A DNA stretch of 44,124 nucleotides, taken from Vibrio aestuarianus. Its GTDB lineage: Bacteria; Pseudomonadota; Gammaproteobacteria; Enterobacterales; Vibrionaceae. The notes under the pieces are model-generated. The model was not told the origin of the DNA, did no database searches, and saw only the letters and a program-made list of their open reading frames with translations. A program made the position numbers and the translations under genes. The stretch is from positions 1-44,124 of the forward strand of contig NZ_JAAZTU010000033.1 of the NCBI RefSeq assembly GCF_012395185.1, given 5' to 3'. Below, piece after piece: positions 27,201 to 35,886 of the stretch (positions are counted from its first letter, which is position 1; each line of letters opens with the position of its first letter).

Positions 27201-28290
27201 AGCTGCGACTTGGATAATCTGTATACCCTTTAGCATCTCCGCCGAATAGTGTCGTTGGATCAAGCTCAGCTAACGGAACTCCCTCTTTTAGTCGCTCAAC
27301 TAAATCTGGGTTTGCAATAAATGGGCGCCCAAAAGCGACCAAATCTGCATAGCCAGCATCAAGTATTTCGTTAGCTCTTTTCACATCATATCGTCCAGCA
27401 ACAATAATAGTGTTGCTAAAAACTTCACGTAAATGGCGGCGAAAATTTTCGGGGATCTTCGGTGCATCATCCCAATCTGCCTCTGAAAGGTGCAGGTAAG
27501 CGATATTCAAGGCCTGCAATTGTTCAGCTGCTTGCAAAATGGTTGGTACAATGTCAGGGCAATCCATATCTTTAAATGTAATGTAAGGTGCGAGTCTTAC
27601 GCCAACTTTATCCGCACCGATAGCATCAATAACCGATGTCACCACCTCTATTAAAAAACGTAAACGATCCTCTCGACTGCCACCATATTGGTCATTTCGT
27701 TTATTGGAATTAGTTCGCAAAAACTGATCTATCAGATATCCATTTCCACCATGAATTTCTATACCATCGAATCCCGCATCAATGGCATTTGTAGCAGCGT
27801 GAGTGAAATCAGCGATGACACGCTGGATATCTTGGTGGGTCATTTCCCTAGGTTCAATGCAATCAATCATCAGCCCTGCTTCATCTTGATTGGCTATCCA
27901 CACTTTCGTGTCTATAGGTGCGATAGCAGATGGTGCCATCGGTTTTTCTCCATTTTGAAAAACTGGATGAGATACTCGCCCGACATGCCACAGCTGATTA
28001 AAAATTTTAGCGCCTTTTTTTTGGCTAGCTGTGGCTACCATTTTCCAACCAACAACCTGCGCTGGCGTATAAACACCAGGAGTAAATGAGTAACCTTGGC
28101 TATCGTCGGAAATTTGCGTCGCTTCAGTGATGATAAGGCCTGCACTTGCGCGTTGTGCGTAATATTCCGCCATCATCTCATTCGGTACATTACCCGGCTG
28201 GCTACTTCTTGCTCTCGTCATAGGCGCCATAACAATACGGTTTTGAACGTCAAATGCATTCAAAGATGCGGAAGAAAATAGTTTGCTCAT
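27199..28290 (-). CDS. nemA: Old yellow enzyme family alkene reductase, NemA-like
   Basis: A 363-residue FMN-dependent oxidoreductase. Signatures include RIVMAPMTRARS at the N-terminus, QLWHVGRVSHP, the substrate-binding His/Asn region GFDGIEIHGGNGYLIDQFL, and AFGRPFIANPDLVERL near the end. Such enzymes reduce N-ethylmaleimide, enones and nitro compounds with NADPH. It is divergent from a LysR regulator that probably controls it. The symbol follows family resemblance and the physiological substrate is unknown. Confidence 0.9.
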   Translation of the reverse strand: MSKLFSSASLNAFDVQNRIVMAPMTRARSSQPGNVPNEMMAEYYAQRASAGLIITEATQISDDSQGYSFTPGVYTPAQVVGWKMVATASQKKGAKIFNQLWHVGRVSHPVFQNGEKPMAPSAIAPIDTKVWIANQDEAGLMIDCIEPREMTHQDIQRVIADFTHAATNAIDAGFDGIEIHGGNGYLIDQFLRTNSNKRNDQYGGSREDRLRFLIEVVTSVIDAIGADKVGVRLAPYITFKDMDCPDIVPTILQAAEQLQALNIAYLHLSEADWDDAPKIPENFRRHLREVFSNTIIVAGRYDVKRANEILDAGYADLVAFGRPFIANPDLVERLKEGVPLAELDPTTLFGGDAKGYTDYPSRS

Positions 28291-28418
28291 TAATTAGTCT
28301 CTATGTCATCAAACTCAGTGTAATAAGGTTAAAACAAAAGAAATGATTAATAATCTAGTAAATTTTAAAAATAGTATTTAGATTTAATAAACAATAAGCA
28401 TAAAGGGGAGCAGAAAAG

Positions 28419-29348
28419 ATGAATAAATTGGCTAATATGGAATTGTTTGTCGCCATTGTAGAGCACCAAGGGTTAGCTGCAGCAGCCAAGTCCTTAAACA
28501 TCTCAGCTGCATCTGTCACCGTAAAACTCAAAGAATTAGAACAGTACTACGGTGTAAAACTGCTTCAAAGAACAACGCGTAAAATTGCGCTCACCGAAGC
28601 TGGAGAACATTTTTACCAGCTTAGCCAACAAACGCTAGCCAATATTGCTGAGTTAGAATCATCACTATTAACAGAGAAAACACAGTTTGAAGGTAGTATT
28701 AGGATCTCTGCACCTAAAGATCTGGGTCGCCAGCATCTATTACCAATAGTAGATAAATTTTTGCTCAAGCATCCTAAAGTTATTCCACATATTACTTTTA
28801 GCGATACGATTTTAGGTCTCTATGAATCAAAACTCGATTTAGTACTTCGTTATGGATCACTGAAAGATAGTCAATTAATTTCAAGAAAATTAATCCAAAA
28901 CCGACGTGTATTATGCGCATCACCTAATTATTTAAAGCAACATGGTATTCCACAGGTTCCGGATGATCTTAAGCATCACCGTTGTTTAGGCATGGTTCGT
29001 GGTAACGAATCACTGACTCGCTGGTCATTCTATGACAATAATATACAGCAAGATGTACTTATAAAACCGGCACGACTTTCTAATGATGGTGGCATCATCC
29101 GCCAATGGGCGACTGAAGGTGCGGGAATCGCCCTCAAATCCCAACTAGATATCCAAGCTGACTTAACATCAGGAAGACTTGTTACCGTATTAGATAATTA
29201 CCATCAAAGCTTTCATGCAGCGGATCTCACTTCTGGGTCTGATTTACATTTGATTTACCCAAATAGAGAACATCAACCTTCTCGAATAAAAGCGTTGATT
29301 GAAGAAATATTGATTTATTTTGAAACACTCGGTATATCAAAAGATTAA
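28419..29348 (+). CDS. LysR-family transcriptional regulator
   Basis: A 309-residue regulator with an N-terminal helix-turn-helix (MELFVAIVEHQGLAAAAKSL, then VTVKLKELEQYYGVKLLQRT) and a periplasmic-binding-protein-like effector domain starting near EGSIRISAPKDLG. GGGGAG precedes the ATG. The 128-base divergent region to the nemA-like gene is the usual arrangement for a LysR activator and its target. Confidence 0.92.
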   Translation: MNKLANMELFVAIVEHQGLAAAAKSLNISAASVTVKLKELEQYYGVKLLQRTTRKIALTEAGEHFYQLSQQTLANIAELESSLLTEKTQFEGSIRISAPKDLGRQHLLPIVDKFLLKHPKVIPHITFSDTILGLYESKLDLVLRYGSLKDSQLISRKLIQNRRVLCASPNYLKQHGIPQVPDDLKHHRCLGMVRGNESLTRWSFYDNNIQQDVLIKPARLSNDGGIIRQWATEGAGIALKSQLDIQADLTSGRLVTVLDNYHQSFHAADLTSGSDLHLIYPNREHQPSRIKALIEEILIYFETLGISKD

Positions 29349-29370
29349 AAGAGAGTTTACATAAGATAGA

Positions 29371-29396
29371 AAAGAGCGCCACTAACCGTGACGCTC
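29371..29396 (-). terminator. Terminator of the mgl operon
   Basis: On the minus strand GAGCGTCAC pairs with GTGGCGCTC (one U-G pair) around GGTTA, followed by TTTTCT. It lies just after the mglC stop and between convergent genes. Confidence 0.75.
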
Positions 29397-29406
29397 AGGT
29401 AGGTAA

Positions 29407-30414
29407 TTATTTTTTATTTGCGTATTTCATTGAATCCAAGGCAACAGCAAAGATGATAATGCCACCTTTAATAATGTACTGCCAGTAAGGGCTTACGCCG
29501 ATATACGTCATACCATAGTTAATAACAGTAAAAATAAGTACCCCAGTCACAACGCCTGCAATACTACCAACACCACCAGCAAACGAAACACCGCCTACCA
29601 CACATGCTGCGATCGCATCAAGCTCGTACAAGAAGCCTAAGTTATTCGTGGCACTGCCAATACGGCCAGCTTCTAACATACCACCAAAGGCATAGAACAC
29701 ACCGGACAACGCATACACTTTAAGCAGTGTCATTGGTACGTTAACACCAGAGACTTTCGCCGCTTCTGGGTTACCGCCGACAGCAAAAATGTTTTTGCCG
29801 AAAACTGTTTTGTTCCACAAAATCCACATAAAGATAATCGCGATAATGGCGTAAAAGGTTATGTAAGAGAACCTAAAGTCACCAAACCGGATGAACCCTT
29901 GGGTAAATGTAGAGAAACGCTCATCAAAACCAGCAATCGGTGAAGCACCTACCGAGTCGTAGTACAATGAGTTCACACCATATACGATAATCATCGTACC
30001 CAAGGTCGCGATAAATGGAGTCACTTTTAAATAAGCAACAATAATACCATTGACCAAACCAAGGATTGCACCAATAGCACACACACAAAGTATCACCGCA
30101 ATAATTGGCACTTCACCAATACTTGGAAATACTTTATTCACGTTATCAATCGACTGTAAAAGTGTGGCTGAAATAACTGCAGCCAAACCAACTTGGCGAC
30201 CCGCTGAAAGGTCAGTACCTTGTGTAACAATTAAACCAGCTACTCCGAGTGCAATAATAACACGCACAGAAGATTGCGTTAAAATATTACTGAAGTTGCG
30301 CAAGCTTAAAAATGAAGGTTCCTGAATAATAATAATAGCAAGAAGAATAAATAGAACCGCATAGATCGCACCTTCCTTAAGGTGCTTCATTGCAAATGTT
30401 TTAACCGAATCCAT
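29407..30414 (-). CDS. mglC: Galactose/methyl-galactoside ABC permease MglC
   Basis: A 335-residue, multi-helix permease of the BPD-transp-2 (ribose/galactose) type: IITQSSVRVIIALGVAGLI-like segment at the N-terminus, the EAA-like cytoplasmic loop in VGGNPEAAKVSGVNV, and DAIAACVVGGVSFAGGVGS. It forms the channel for sugar imported by MglB and energised by MglA. It follows mglA by ten bases. Confidence 0.94.
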   Translation of the reverse strand: MDSVKTFAMKHLKEGAIYAVLFILLAIIIIQEPSFLSLRNFSNILTQSSVRVIIALGVAGLIVTQGTDLSAGRQVGLAAVISATLLQSIDNVNKVFPSIGEVPIIAVILCVCAIGAILGLVNGIIVAYLKVTPFIATLGTMIIVYGVNSLYYDSVGASPIAGFDERFSTFTQGFIRFGDFRFSYITFYAIIAIIFMWILWNKTVFGKNIFAVGGNPEAAKVSGVNVPMTLLKVYALSGVFYAFGGMLEAGRIGSATNNLGFLYELDAIAACVVGGVSFAGGVGSIAGVVTGVLIFTVINYGMTYIGVSPYWQYIIKGGIIIFAVALDSMKYANKK

Positions 30415-30424
30415 AATAATTTCC

Positions 30425-31933
30425 CTAGAGGTAACGAGAGGCCAGCTCTAATATTTCATTCTGTGAAGTGTCTTTAGTATTAACGATCCCTGCGGCACGG
30501 CCATTACTCATAACCAAAATTCGGTCAGTAATACCTAACAGCTCTGGCATTTCAGAAGAAATAATAACAATACCTTTATTCTTCTTCGCTAATTCCAATA
30601 TCAACTGGTATATTTCAAATTTAGCACCCACATCAATACCACGAGTAGGCTCATCTAACATTAATATTTCAGGTTGGGTTAATAACCAACGACCAATAAT
30701 TACTTTTTGTTGGTTACCACCAGACAAGGAACCAATCGATGTTTCATGCGATGGTGTTTTTACACTCATGGAGTCAATCACCCACTGAGTATCGCTTTTC
30801 ATCTTTTTGTTGCTCAACAATCCCAATTTGGTTTTGTATTCATCAACGTTAGCGACTAAGGAATTAAAAGTGATATCTAGATTGCCGTATATTCCCGTTG
30901 ATCGACGCTCTTCAGTCACTAAAGCAAAACCGTTATTAATGGCTTCATGAGCATCTCGGTTTTTCATTTCACGACCGTGTAAAACAATATGCCCACCACT
31001 GCGCTCACGTACCCCAAAAATCGTTTCGACTATATCAGTCCGCCTTGAACCAACAAGCCCAGCGACACCGAGAATTTCACCTTCTCTTAGTTCAAATGAA
31101 ACATCTTGAATCGAAGGTTGGTTCAGCGCTGTTAAGTTTTTAACCTCTAAAATCACTTCTTTGGGTACGTTTGTTTTTACAGGGAAGCGTTGAGTAAGTT
31201 CTCGACCAACCATCATCGAGATGATTTTGTCCATATCTAGACCTTGCAGTGGTCGAGTGTCTACCCATTGCCCATCACGTAGGATCGTAATCTCATCACA
31301 AATGGCGAAAATCTCTTCCATTTTGTGTGAGATATAAACCACGCCACAGCCTTTCTCTTTTAACTTCTTAATAATAGTAAAGAGATGCGATACCTCTTTC
31401 TCAGTCAAAGATGAAGTTGGCTCATCCATGATCACGATACGAGCGTTATAAGAAAATGCTTTGGCAATTTCGACCATCTGCATTTGAGAAACTGACAATT
31501 TCGCCACTTTAATTTTTGGGTCAATATCAATATCTAATTCATCAAAGATTTCTTTGGTATCACGATACATTTTATCGTGATCAACAAATAACCCTTTTTT
31601 TGGATAGCGACCCAACCAAATATTGTCCATAACCGAGCACTGTAATACTTGGTTTAATTCTTGGTGTACCATGGAAACACCAGCTTCCAAAGCTTGTTTA
31701 GACGATTGGAAATTAACATGCTCGCCTAGAAATATAATATCACCTTCATTCTTCTCGTAAATTCCAAATAGGCATTTTAATAGTGTCGACTTCCCTGCTC
31801 CATTTTCTCCCATTAATGCATGAATAGAGTGTGGTCGAACTTTTAAATTTACTTTATCTAATGCCTTAACCCCAGGAAACTCTTTACTCACTCCTGTCAT
31901 CTCTAACAGAAATTCATGTTCTTGATTTACCAT
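30425..31933 (-). CDS. mglA: Galactose/methyl-galactoside ABC ATPase MglA
   Basis: A 502-residue protein with two ABC domains. The first has Walker [13 protein letters not shown] and Walker [12 protein letters not shown]; the second has the degenerate P-loop [12 protein letters not shown] and signature LSGGNQQKV with [13 protein letters not shown], the usual asymmetry of sugar ABC ATPases. It lies between mglB and mglC, separated from mglB by 246 bases that contain a stable hairpin. Confidence 0.95.
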   Translation of the reverse strand: MVNQEHEFLLEMTGVSKEFPGVKALDKVNLKVRPHSIHALMGENGAGKSTLLKCLFGIYEKNEGDIIFLGEHVNFQSSKQALEAGVSMVHQELNQVLQCSVMDNIWLGRYPKKGLFVDHDKMYRDTKEIFDELDIDIDPKIKVAKLSVSQMQMVEIAKAFSYNARIVIMDEPTSSLTEKEVSHLFTIIKKLKEKGCGVVYISHKMEEIFAICDEITILRDGQWVDTRPLQGLDMDKIISMMVGRELTQRFPVKTNVPKEVILEVKNLTALNQPSIQDVSFELREGEILGVAGLVGSRRTDIVETIFGVRERSGGHIVLHGREMKNRDAHEAINNGFALVTEERRSTGIYGNLDITFNSLVANVDEYKTKLGLLSNKKMKSDTQWVIDSMSVKTPSHETSIGSLSGGNQQKVIIGRWLLTQPEILMLDEPTRGIDVGAKFEIYQLILELAKKNKGIVIISSEMPELLGITDRILVMSNGRAAGIVNTKDTSQNEILELASRYL

Positions 31934-32148
31934 GGCATCACTTATTTCATTTTAGGTTGTTATTATCAATTACGCTTATTTTACTATAACCAAACAAATT
32001 AAACTTTCGATTAAGCAGAGCATAGAATCATTCCCATTAACATAGAAAAACTATGTAATTATGAGCAATGAACGCCACTAACATCTCTGCAGTTTAAAAT
32101 ATGAATGGTCTCTCGATAATTGATTGAATAAACACGCTGCATTGGGAT

Positions 32149-32171
32149 AAAGGGGGAATAACTCCCCCTTT
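32149..32171 (-). repeat. Stable hairpin between mglB and mglA
   Basis: AAAGGGGGA (32149-32157) and TCCCCCTTT (32163-32171) pair perfectly with a five-base loop, nine bases after the mglB stop. No T-run follows on the minus strand. It probably protects the mglB message end and makes the receptor more abundant than MglA/MglC. Confidence 0.65.
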
Positions 32172-32179
32172 AAATTAGA

Positions 32180-33154
32180 TTACTCAAGCGTAGATCTATC
32201 AACACCTACGTAAGGAACGCGGACAATCTTGTCCTTCATTTCCCACTGAGTGCCTTCTGTTACAGGTTTACCGTTCGCTAGGTTACGCGCTAATTCAAAT
32301 GTCGCTTTCGCTTGTGAATCAGCATCGTTTAATACTGTACCAGCCATATCGCCAGATTTAACCAATGCAAGTGCTTCTGCCAAGGCATCTACACCAAATA
32401 CTGGAACTGTTGCACCTGCGCCACGTAATGCTTCGATTGCACCCATTGCCATACCATCATTGTTGGCAATAACAACTTCAATTTTGCTACCGTTAGGGCC
32501 TGACAACCATGCATCCATTTTGTCTTTTGCCATTGCGGTATCCCACATACCAGTATCCATGTGAAGTTCTTCAGTTTTGATGCCGTTTTCATTGATCATT
32601 TTCACTGAGTAAGATGTACGAGCTTCTGCATCTGGATGGCCTGGTTCACCTTTCAACATGACATATTGAAGAACACCATCGCCATTTTTATCCCATGATG
32701 GATTTGCCTTCCAATGTTGAGCAATTAAGTCACCTTGGATGATGCCAGACTCTTTAGAATCCGTACCCACATAATACGCTTTGTCATAGGAAGCCAACGC
32801 TTTCGCACTTGGTTCTTTGTTGTAGAAAACGATTGGAACATCGTCCATTTTCGCTTTGCTAATGATACTCGGTGCTGCCGCAGGGTCTACAAGGTTGATA
32901 GCAAGGGCTTTAACACCGCGTGCGAGCATTACATCTACTTGGTCATTTTGCATGGATTGGCTGTTTTGAGAATCATTCATCAAAACTTTGGTATCACTGT
33001 CGCCGTCTGCTTGTTTCTCAATGGCTTGACGCACAACCGACATGAAGTTGTCATCATATTTATAAACAGTAACACCGATTGTTGTATCAGCCATTACTTG
33101 AGAACCAAAACTCATACCGGCAGCAAGCATTGCTAAAGTAGTTAACTTTCTCAT
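32180..33154 (-). CDS. mglB: Periplasmic galactose/glucose-binding protein MglB
   Basis: A 324-residue binding protein with a signal peptide ([15 protein letters not shown]). The calcium loop DKNGDGVLQ corresponds to the EF-like loop of E. coli MglB, and [13 protein letters not shown] and [18 protein letters not shown] are conserved sugar-contact and hinge regions. It serves uptake and, in E. coli, galactose chemotaxis. First gene of mglBAC, behind a CRP/GalR-type promoter. Confidence 0.95.
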   Translation of the reverse strand: MRKLTTLAMLAAGMSFGSQVMADTTIGVTVYKYDDNFMSVVRQAIEKQADGDSDTKVLMNDSQNSQSMQNDQVDVMLARGVKALAINLVDPAAAPSIISKAKMDDVPIVFYNKEPSAKALASYDKAYYVGTDSKESGIIQGDLIAQHWKANPSWDKNGDGVLQYVMLKGEPGHPDAEARTSYSVKMINENGIKTEELHMDTGMWDTAMAKDKMDAWLSGPNGSKIEVVIANNDGMAMGAIEALRGAGATVPVFGVDALAEALALVKSGDMAGTVLNDADSQAKATFELARNLANGKPVTEGTQWEMKDKIVRVPYVGVDRSTLE

Positions 33155-33233
33155 TGAACAAGTCCTATTTGTTAGTGTTGTTATTACGTTATATGTAGGG
33201 GGAAAACGCTATCTAACTGATAAAAAAGGCATC

Positions 33234-33249
33234 AGTGAAAACGTTTACC
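33234..33249. promoter_or_regulatory. Proximal GalR/GalS-type operator of mgl
   Basis: GTGAAAACGTTTACCT is centred on CG at 33242-33243 and matches the LacI/GalR-family operator pattern (GTGnAAnCGnTTnCAC) closely. It directly follows the putative mgl -10, where a repressor would block initiation. Confidence 0.7.
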
Positions 33250-33255
33250 TTTCGA

Positions 33256-33297
33256 AGTATAGTAATAATAAGAACAATTAATGTGAACTGGTTAAAA
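33256..33297 (-). promoter_or_regulatory. mgl promoter: -10 and class II CRP site
   Basis: On the minus strand TATACT (33261-33256) is a good -10, predicting a start near 33249. TGTGA-N6-TAAAA (33282-33297 on the plus strand) is a CRP half-site pair centred about 40.5 bases upstream of that start, the class II position. No good -35 is present, as expected for a CRP-dependent promoter. Confidence 0.6.
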
Positions 33298-33391
33298 TTT
33301 TGATGGCGAACGTGTCAAATTGTAAGTTTTTATGTAAATAATTTGATGAGACCTGCAAAATTAAGTAAGGCTACGTAACGCAATGTAACAG

Positions 33392-33413
33392 CGAGATCAT
33401 ATTCTCGTTTTCT
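33392..33413 (+). terminator. Small hairpin with T-run in the mgl upstream region
   Basis: CGAGA (33392-33396) and TCTCG (33403-33407) form a short stem followed by TTTTCTT. It could end a short plus-strand transcript starting near the mgl promoter, but the stem has only five pairs. Confidence 0.3.
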
Positions 33414-33458
33414 TAGCCAAATGAACAAACAATTACGTTCAAACTCTCAAATAACCAA

Positions 33459-33474
33459 ATGTTAACGTTTACAC
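33459..33474. promoter_or_regulatory. Distal GalR-type operator upstream of mgl
   Basis: ATGTTAACGTTTACAC matches GTGTAAACGTTTACAC in 14 of 16 positions and lies 225 bases from the proximal operator, suitable for repression by looping. Confidence 0.6.
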
Positions 33475-33657
33475 TTAATATTATGTATATGCAATCAAGA
33501 TTCATGGGTTTGTAGCTGACAAAGTGTAGATTAAAATTGTTACATACGTGAAACAATTGAGGAAAACTTGACAAGTAATACTCGGTCTATTTGCTATATC
33601 CAAATAATTTTACGCGCTGTTTTCATCCATGAATTCTAATTTTTCACCTCATTGTTA

Positions 33658-33671
33658 TTGGCATATGCCAA
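33658..33671. promoter_or_regulatory. 14-bp perfect palindrome ahead of the NifX-like gene
   Basis: TTGGCATATGCCAA is fully self-complementary and lies 51 bases before the ATG at 33723, where an operator for the NifX/NqrM-like operon would be expected. I do not recognise the cognate regulator; the DUF134 protein encoded downstream is one candidate. Confidence 0.5.
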
Positions 33672-33722
33672 AAATAGAGAGTATATTGACTTGAAAACGA
33701 AATGCGAATTTTAGGAGTTCTT

Positions 33723-34196
33723 ATGATTTACGCGATCCCTTGCCAGCAAAACGCCCTCTTCAATCACTTTGCTAAAGCACCACAATTGATGATTGTAGAT
33801 AATGTAAAATCAACTAGTACGTTAATTGATGTACCGCTTTCAAAGGAAAACTGTGGCAAGAAAAAAACATTATTTAATATTCTAAACCATCATCACGTCG
33901 ATGCCGTCATTGTCCGTAGTATTGGACAAAATATGTTGTCAGCACTCTTCAATAAAAACATTGCTGTATATAAAGCTCCGAGAGGGAGCGTTCTATCTTC
34001 ACTTAACCCAAATCAGCTGCAACCAGTGACTGATCTTGCTTTTGGCAAACCGTCACCGAATAAAGCAAAAAAAACATGTGCTAGTAAAAAAGAGTGCCAT
34101 ACCAAGAATAGCCTCAATAATAAGCTTTCTCCTCGGACCATGGTTGCATTAAAAAAAGTACTTAAATTGAATGTGATTAGCAGGGAAACAGTATGA
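33723..34196 (+). CDS. NifX/NifB-like dinitrogenase cofactor-domain protein
   Basis: A 157-residue cytosolic protein. Residues about 1-105 fit the iron-molybdenum-cofactor-binding fold: MIYAIPCQQNALFNHFAKAP, LMIVDN, HHHVDAVIVRSIGQNMLSAL and KNIAVYKAP. In nitrogen fixers this fold carries FeMo-co precursors; outside them its role is mostly unknown. The C-terminal part is basic with extra cysteines (KKTCASKKECHTKN). No nif gene is nearby, so nitrogen fixation is not implied. The ATG at 33723 follows TAGGAG at good spacing, better than a start 21 bases upstream. Its stop overlaps the next start by four bases (ATGA). Confidence 0.78.
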   Translation: MIYAIPCQQNALFNHFAKAPQLMIVDNVKSTSTLIDVPLSKENCGKKKTLFNILNHHHVDAVIVRSIGQNMLSALFNKNIAVYKAPRGSVLSSLNPNQLQPVTDLAFGKPSPNKAKKTCASKKECHTKNSLNNKLSPRTMVALKKVLKLNVISRETV

Positions 34197-34396
34197 CTTA
34201 CCTGTTAGCATTTGTGCTTTTTGTTGGCTTGATTGTATTGATGGCACTGGGCGTTTTATTTCGCAGAAAATCTTTACAAGGTAGCTGTGGTGGACTGGCT
34301 AATATTGATATTGAGCGAGAATGCAATTGTGTTGATGTATGCGATGAGCACCAAAAAGTACTCTATCAAATTGAAGAACCTACATCACATGGCTAG
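34193..34396 (+). CDS. NqrM-family (DUF539) small Cys-rich membrane protein
   Basis: A 67-residue protein with one N-terminal membrane helix (LLAFVLFVGLIVLMALGVL), then RRKSLQGSCGGLANIDIERE and CNCVDVCDE, giving four cysteines in the NqrM pattern. NqrM is needed to mature the Na+-translocating NADH:quinone oxidoreductase, probably by supplying iron to the NqrD/E site. It normally sits by the nqr operon; here it is translationally coupled (ATGA) to a NifX-like gene, so it may be a paralogue serving another metal centre. Its stop shares the tetranucleotide CTAG with the convergent DUF134 stop. Confidence 0.8.
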   Translation: MTYLLAFVLFVGLIVLMALGVLFRRKSLQGSCGGLANIDIERECNCVDVCDEHQKVLYQIEEPTSHG

Positions 34397-34671
34397 TATT
34401 GAACAAGCATCAGTGCGCATCCCTCCACTAGGCAAGTAGCGACTTTGCTTCGGGCACGATTAACAATATTACCAAACGTTTGTCTTGATACGCCCATTTG
34501 AGTCGCTGCATCTAATTGACTTAGCCCTTCTTTGTCTGCCAGCCGTAGTGCTTCTAACTCTTCCGGCAGCAAATCGACCTGAGCTAACTCTGTAAGCTTA
34601 ACGCCATTGGGTTTGAAACAAGCATATGCAGCCTGCCCACAAATATTACGTGCTTTTTTCGGTCTAGCCAT
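34393..34671 (-). CDS. DUF134 family helix-turn-helix protein
   Basis: A 92-residue predicted DNA-binding protein. MARPKKARNICG at the N-terminus and PEELEALRLADKEGLSQLDA, then TQMGVSRQTFGNIVNRARSK (a sigma-like helix-turn-helix) define DUF134. Cysteines in the N-terminal part (CGQAAYACFKP) may bind metal. AGGA precedes the ATG. It is convergent with the NqrM-like gene and divergent from the thioesterase gene, with only 38 bases between, so autoregulation and control of the cluster are likely. Confidence 0.85.
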   Translation of the reverse strand: MARPKKARNICGQAAYACFKPNGVKLTELAQVDLLPEELEALRLADKEGLSQLDAATQMGVSRQTFGNIVNRARSKVATCLVEGCALMLVQY

Positions 34672-34709
34672 TATCTGTTCCTACTCCTCATTCATAGATT
34701 GGAAACATT

Positions 34710-35135
34710 ATGTTGATTCAGCATCCACCACACCATTGTCACTGCGCAGTTTGTTGCGAACCTTTTTTTTCAAATCACCAACCTATTGAATTTCAGTCGT
34801 TAACTGATGATCGTGTGACCGCACAGATTGTAGCAACTGAAAAGATGCAAGGCTATCGCGGCGTAATGCAAGGAGGGTTGATCAACACCCTGCATGATTC
34901 GGCAATGACTCATTGTTTATTTGCTAAAGATATCCACGCCATGACAGCAGAATTAACCGTAAGATATCTTTCTCCAGTGCCCCTTTACCAATCGCTCACG
35001 GTTGAAGCAACGCTCATTAAACAAAAACGAACGATTTACTATCTTGATAGTTCGATATTTTGTGGTGAACAATGCCTTTCAACCGCTACTGCCAAGTTCA
35101 TGTGCCAAGGGAATAACGAGTATTTTAAAAAATAA
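34710..35135 (+). CDS. PaaI-like hotdog thioesterase with Cys/His-rich N-terminus
   Basis: A 141-residue hotdog-fold protein. GYRGVMQGGLINTLHDSAMTH is the usual hotdog helix region with HG replaced by Q-G, and MTAELTVRYLSPVPLYQSL is the following strand. The N-terminus HHCHCAVCCEPFF is unusually dense in Cys and His and could hold a metal or redox centre. Thioesters of CoA are the family substrates; none can be named here. TGGAAA precedes the ATG. A strong terminator follows at 35178. Confidence 0.8.
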   Translation: MLIQHPPHHCHCAVCCEPFFSNHQPIEFQSLTDDRVTAQIVATEKMQGYRGVMQGGLINTLHDSAMTHCLFAKDIHAMTAELTVRYLSPVPLYQSLTVEATLIKQKRTIYYLDSSIFCGEQCLSTATAKFMCQGNNEYFKK

Positions 35136-35177
35136 TTTGAAAGTGATGATGAACAGGAGCACTGTTTCATGCTCACA

Positions 35178-35215
35178 AGGTAGCTTATTGTATATCAACA
35201 ATAAGCTACCTATTT
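35178..35215 (+). terminator. Terminator after the thioesterase gene
   Basis: AGGTAGCTTATTGT (35178-35191) pairs perfectly with ACAATAAGCTACCT (35198-35211), loop six bases, followed by ATTT. It ends 14 bases before the nitroreductase start. Confidence 0.75.
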
Positions 35216-35229
35216 AGAAACAAGGATAT

Positions 35230-35886
35230 ATGATGAACATAACCGCTCATGCGAAAACTCGTTATTCAACCAAAGCCTTTGACTCAACAAAACGTATTTC
35301 TGACCAGCACATTGCTGAAATTAAAGAGCTGATCCGTTTTAGCCCTTCGAGTACCAACGCTCAACCTTGGCATTTCATTCTCGCAAGCAGTGATGAAGCC
35401 AAGCAAAAAGTGGCACAAGCGACACAAGGCTTCTACTCATTTAACGAAGGGAAAATCCTTAACGCCTCTCACGTTTTAGTCTTCTGCGCGAAAACCAGTA
35501 TTGATGAAAATTACTTACTTGATCTACTTGAAGTTGAAGACCAAGATGGGCGATTTTCCAATGATGAGGCAAAGCAAGGTCAACACAGAGGTCGTTCTTA
35601 CTTTGTCAACATGCACAGATTTGACTTAAAAGATGCTCAACATTGGATGGAAAAACAAGTTTATTTGAACGTTGGTACAGTACTACTAGGTGTCTCTACA
35701 TTAGGCATTGATGCAGTACCAATTGAAGGCTTCGATGCCAAAGTGCTTGACGAAGCGTTCGCTTTAAGAGAACAAGGCTTGTCTAGTGTTGTGATTGTTC
35801 CTTTAGGTTACCGCAGTGAAGAAGACTTCAATGCCAAGCTGCCTAAATCTCGCTGGCCTGAAACAACAATTATCACGGAGTGCTAA
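35230..35886 (+). CDS. nfsB: NfsB-like oxygen-insensitive NAD(P)H nitroreductase
   Basis: A 218-residue FMN nitroreductase. AKTRYSTKAFDSTKRIS and IRFSPSSTNAQPWHFILA at the N-terminus bind FMN phosphate and ring, and GVSTLGIDAVPIEGFD and VPLGYRSEEDFNAKLPKSR follow as in E. coli NfsB. AAGGA precedes overlapping ATGATG codons, so the start is 35230 or 35233. The stop overlaps the next start by one base. Reduces quinones and nitroaromatics; the true substrate is unknown. Confidence 0.92.
   Translation: MMNITAHAKTRYSTKAFDSTKRISDQHIAEIKELIRFSPSSTNAQPWHFILASSDEAKQKVAQATQGFYSFNEGKILNASHVLVFCAKTSIDENYLLDLLEVEDQDGRFSNDEAKQGQHRGRSYFVNMHRFDLKDAQHWMEKQVYLNVGTVLLGVSTLGIDAVPIEGFDAKVLDEAFALREQGLSSVVIVPLGYRSEEDFNAKLPKSRWPETTIITEC

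Larger units (their letters stand above)
33155..33722. promoter_or_regulatory. Long divergent regulatory region, mglB / NifX-like gene
   Basis: This 568-base AT-rich region has no convincing gene. It contains the mgl promoter with operators, a small hairpin with T-run (33392-33413), an AATTGTT/AACAATT inverted repeat (about 33534-33557), a TTGACA at 33568-33573 without a good -10, and a 14-bp palindrome (33658-33671). Confidence 0.6.

Noticed and set aside
31781..31790. GTGTCGAC in mglA as another GntR operator
   Set aside because: It matches only eight bases and falls in the Walker A coding region, where codon constraint explains it.
33723..34396. A nitrogen-fixation locus
   Set aside because: Only the NifX-like fold is present; no nitrogenase or nif assembly genes are nearby, and this domain occurs widely in non-fixers.
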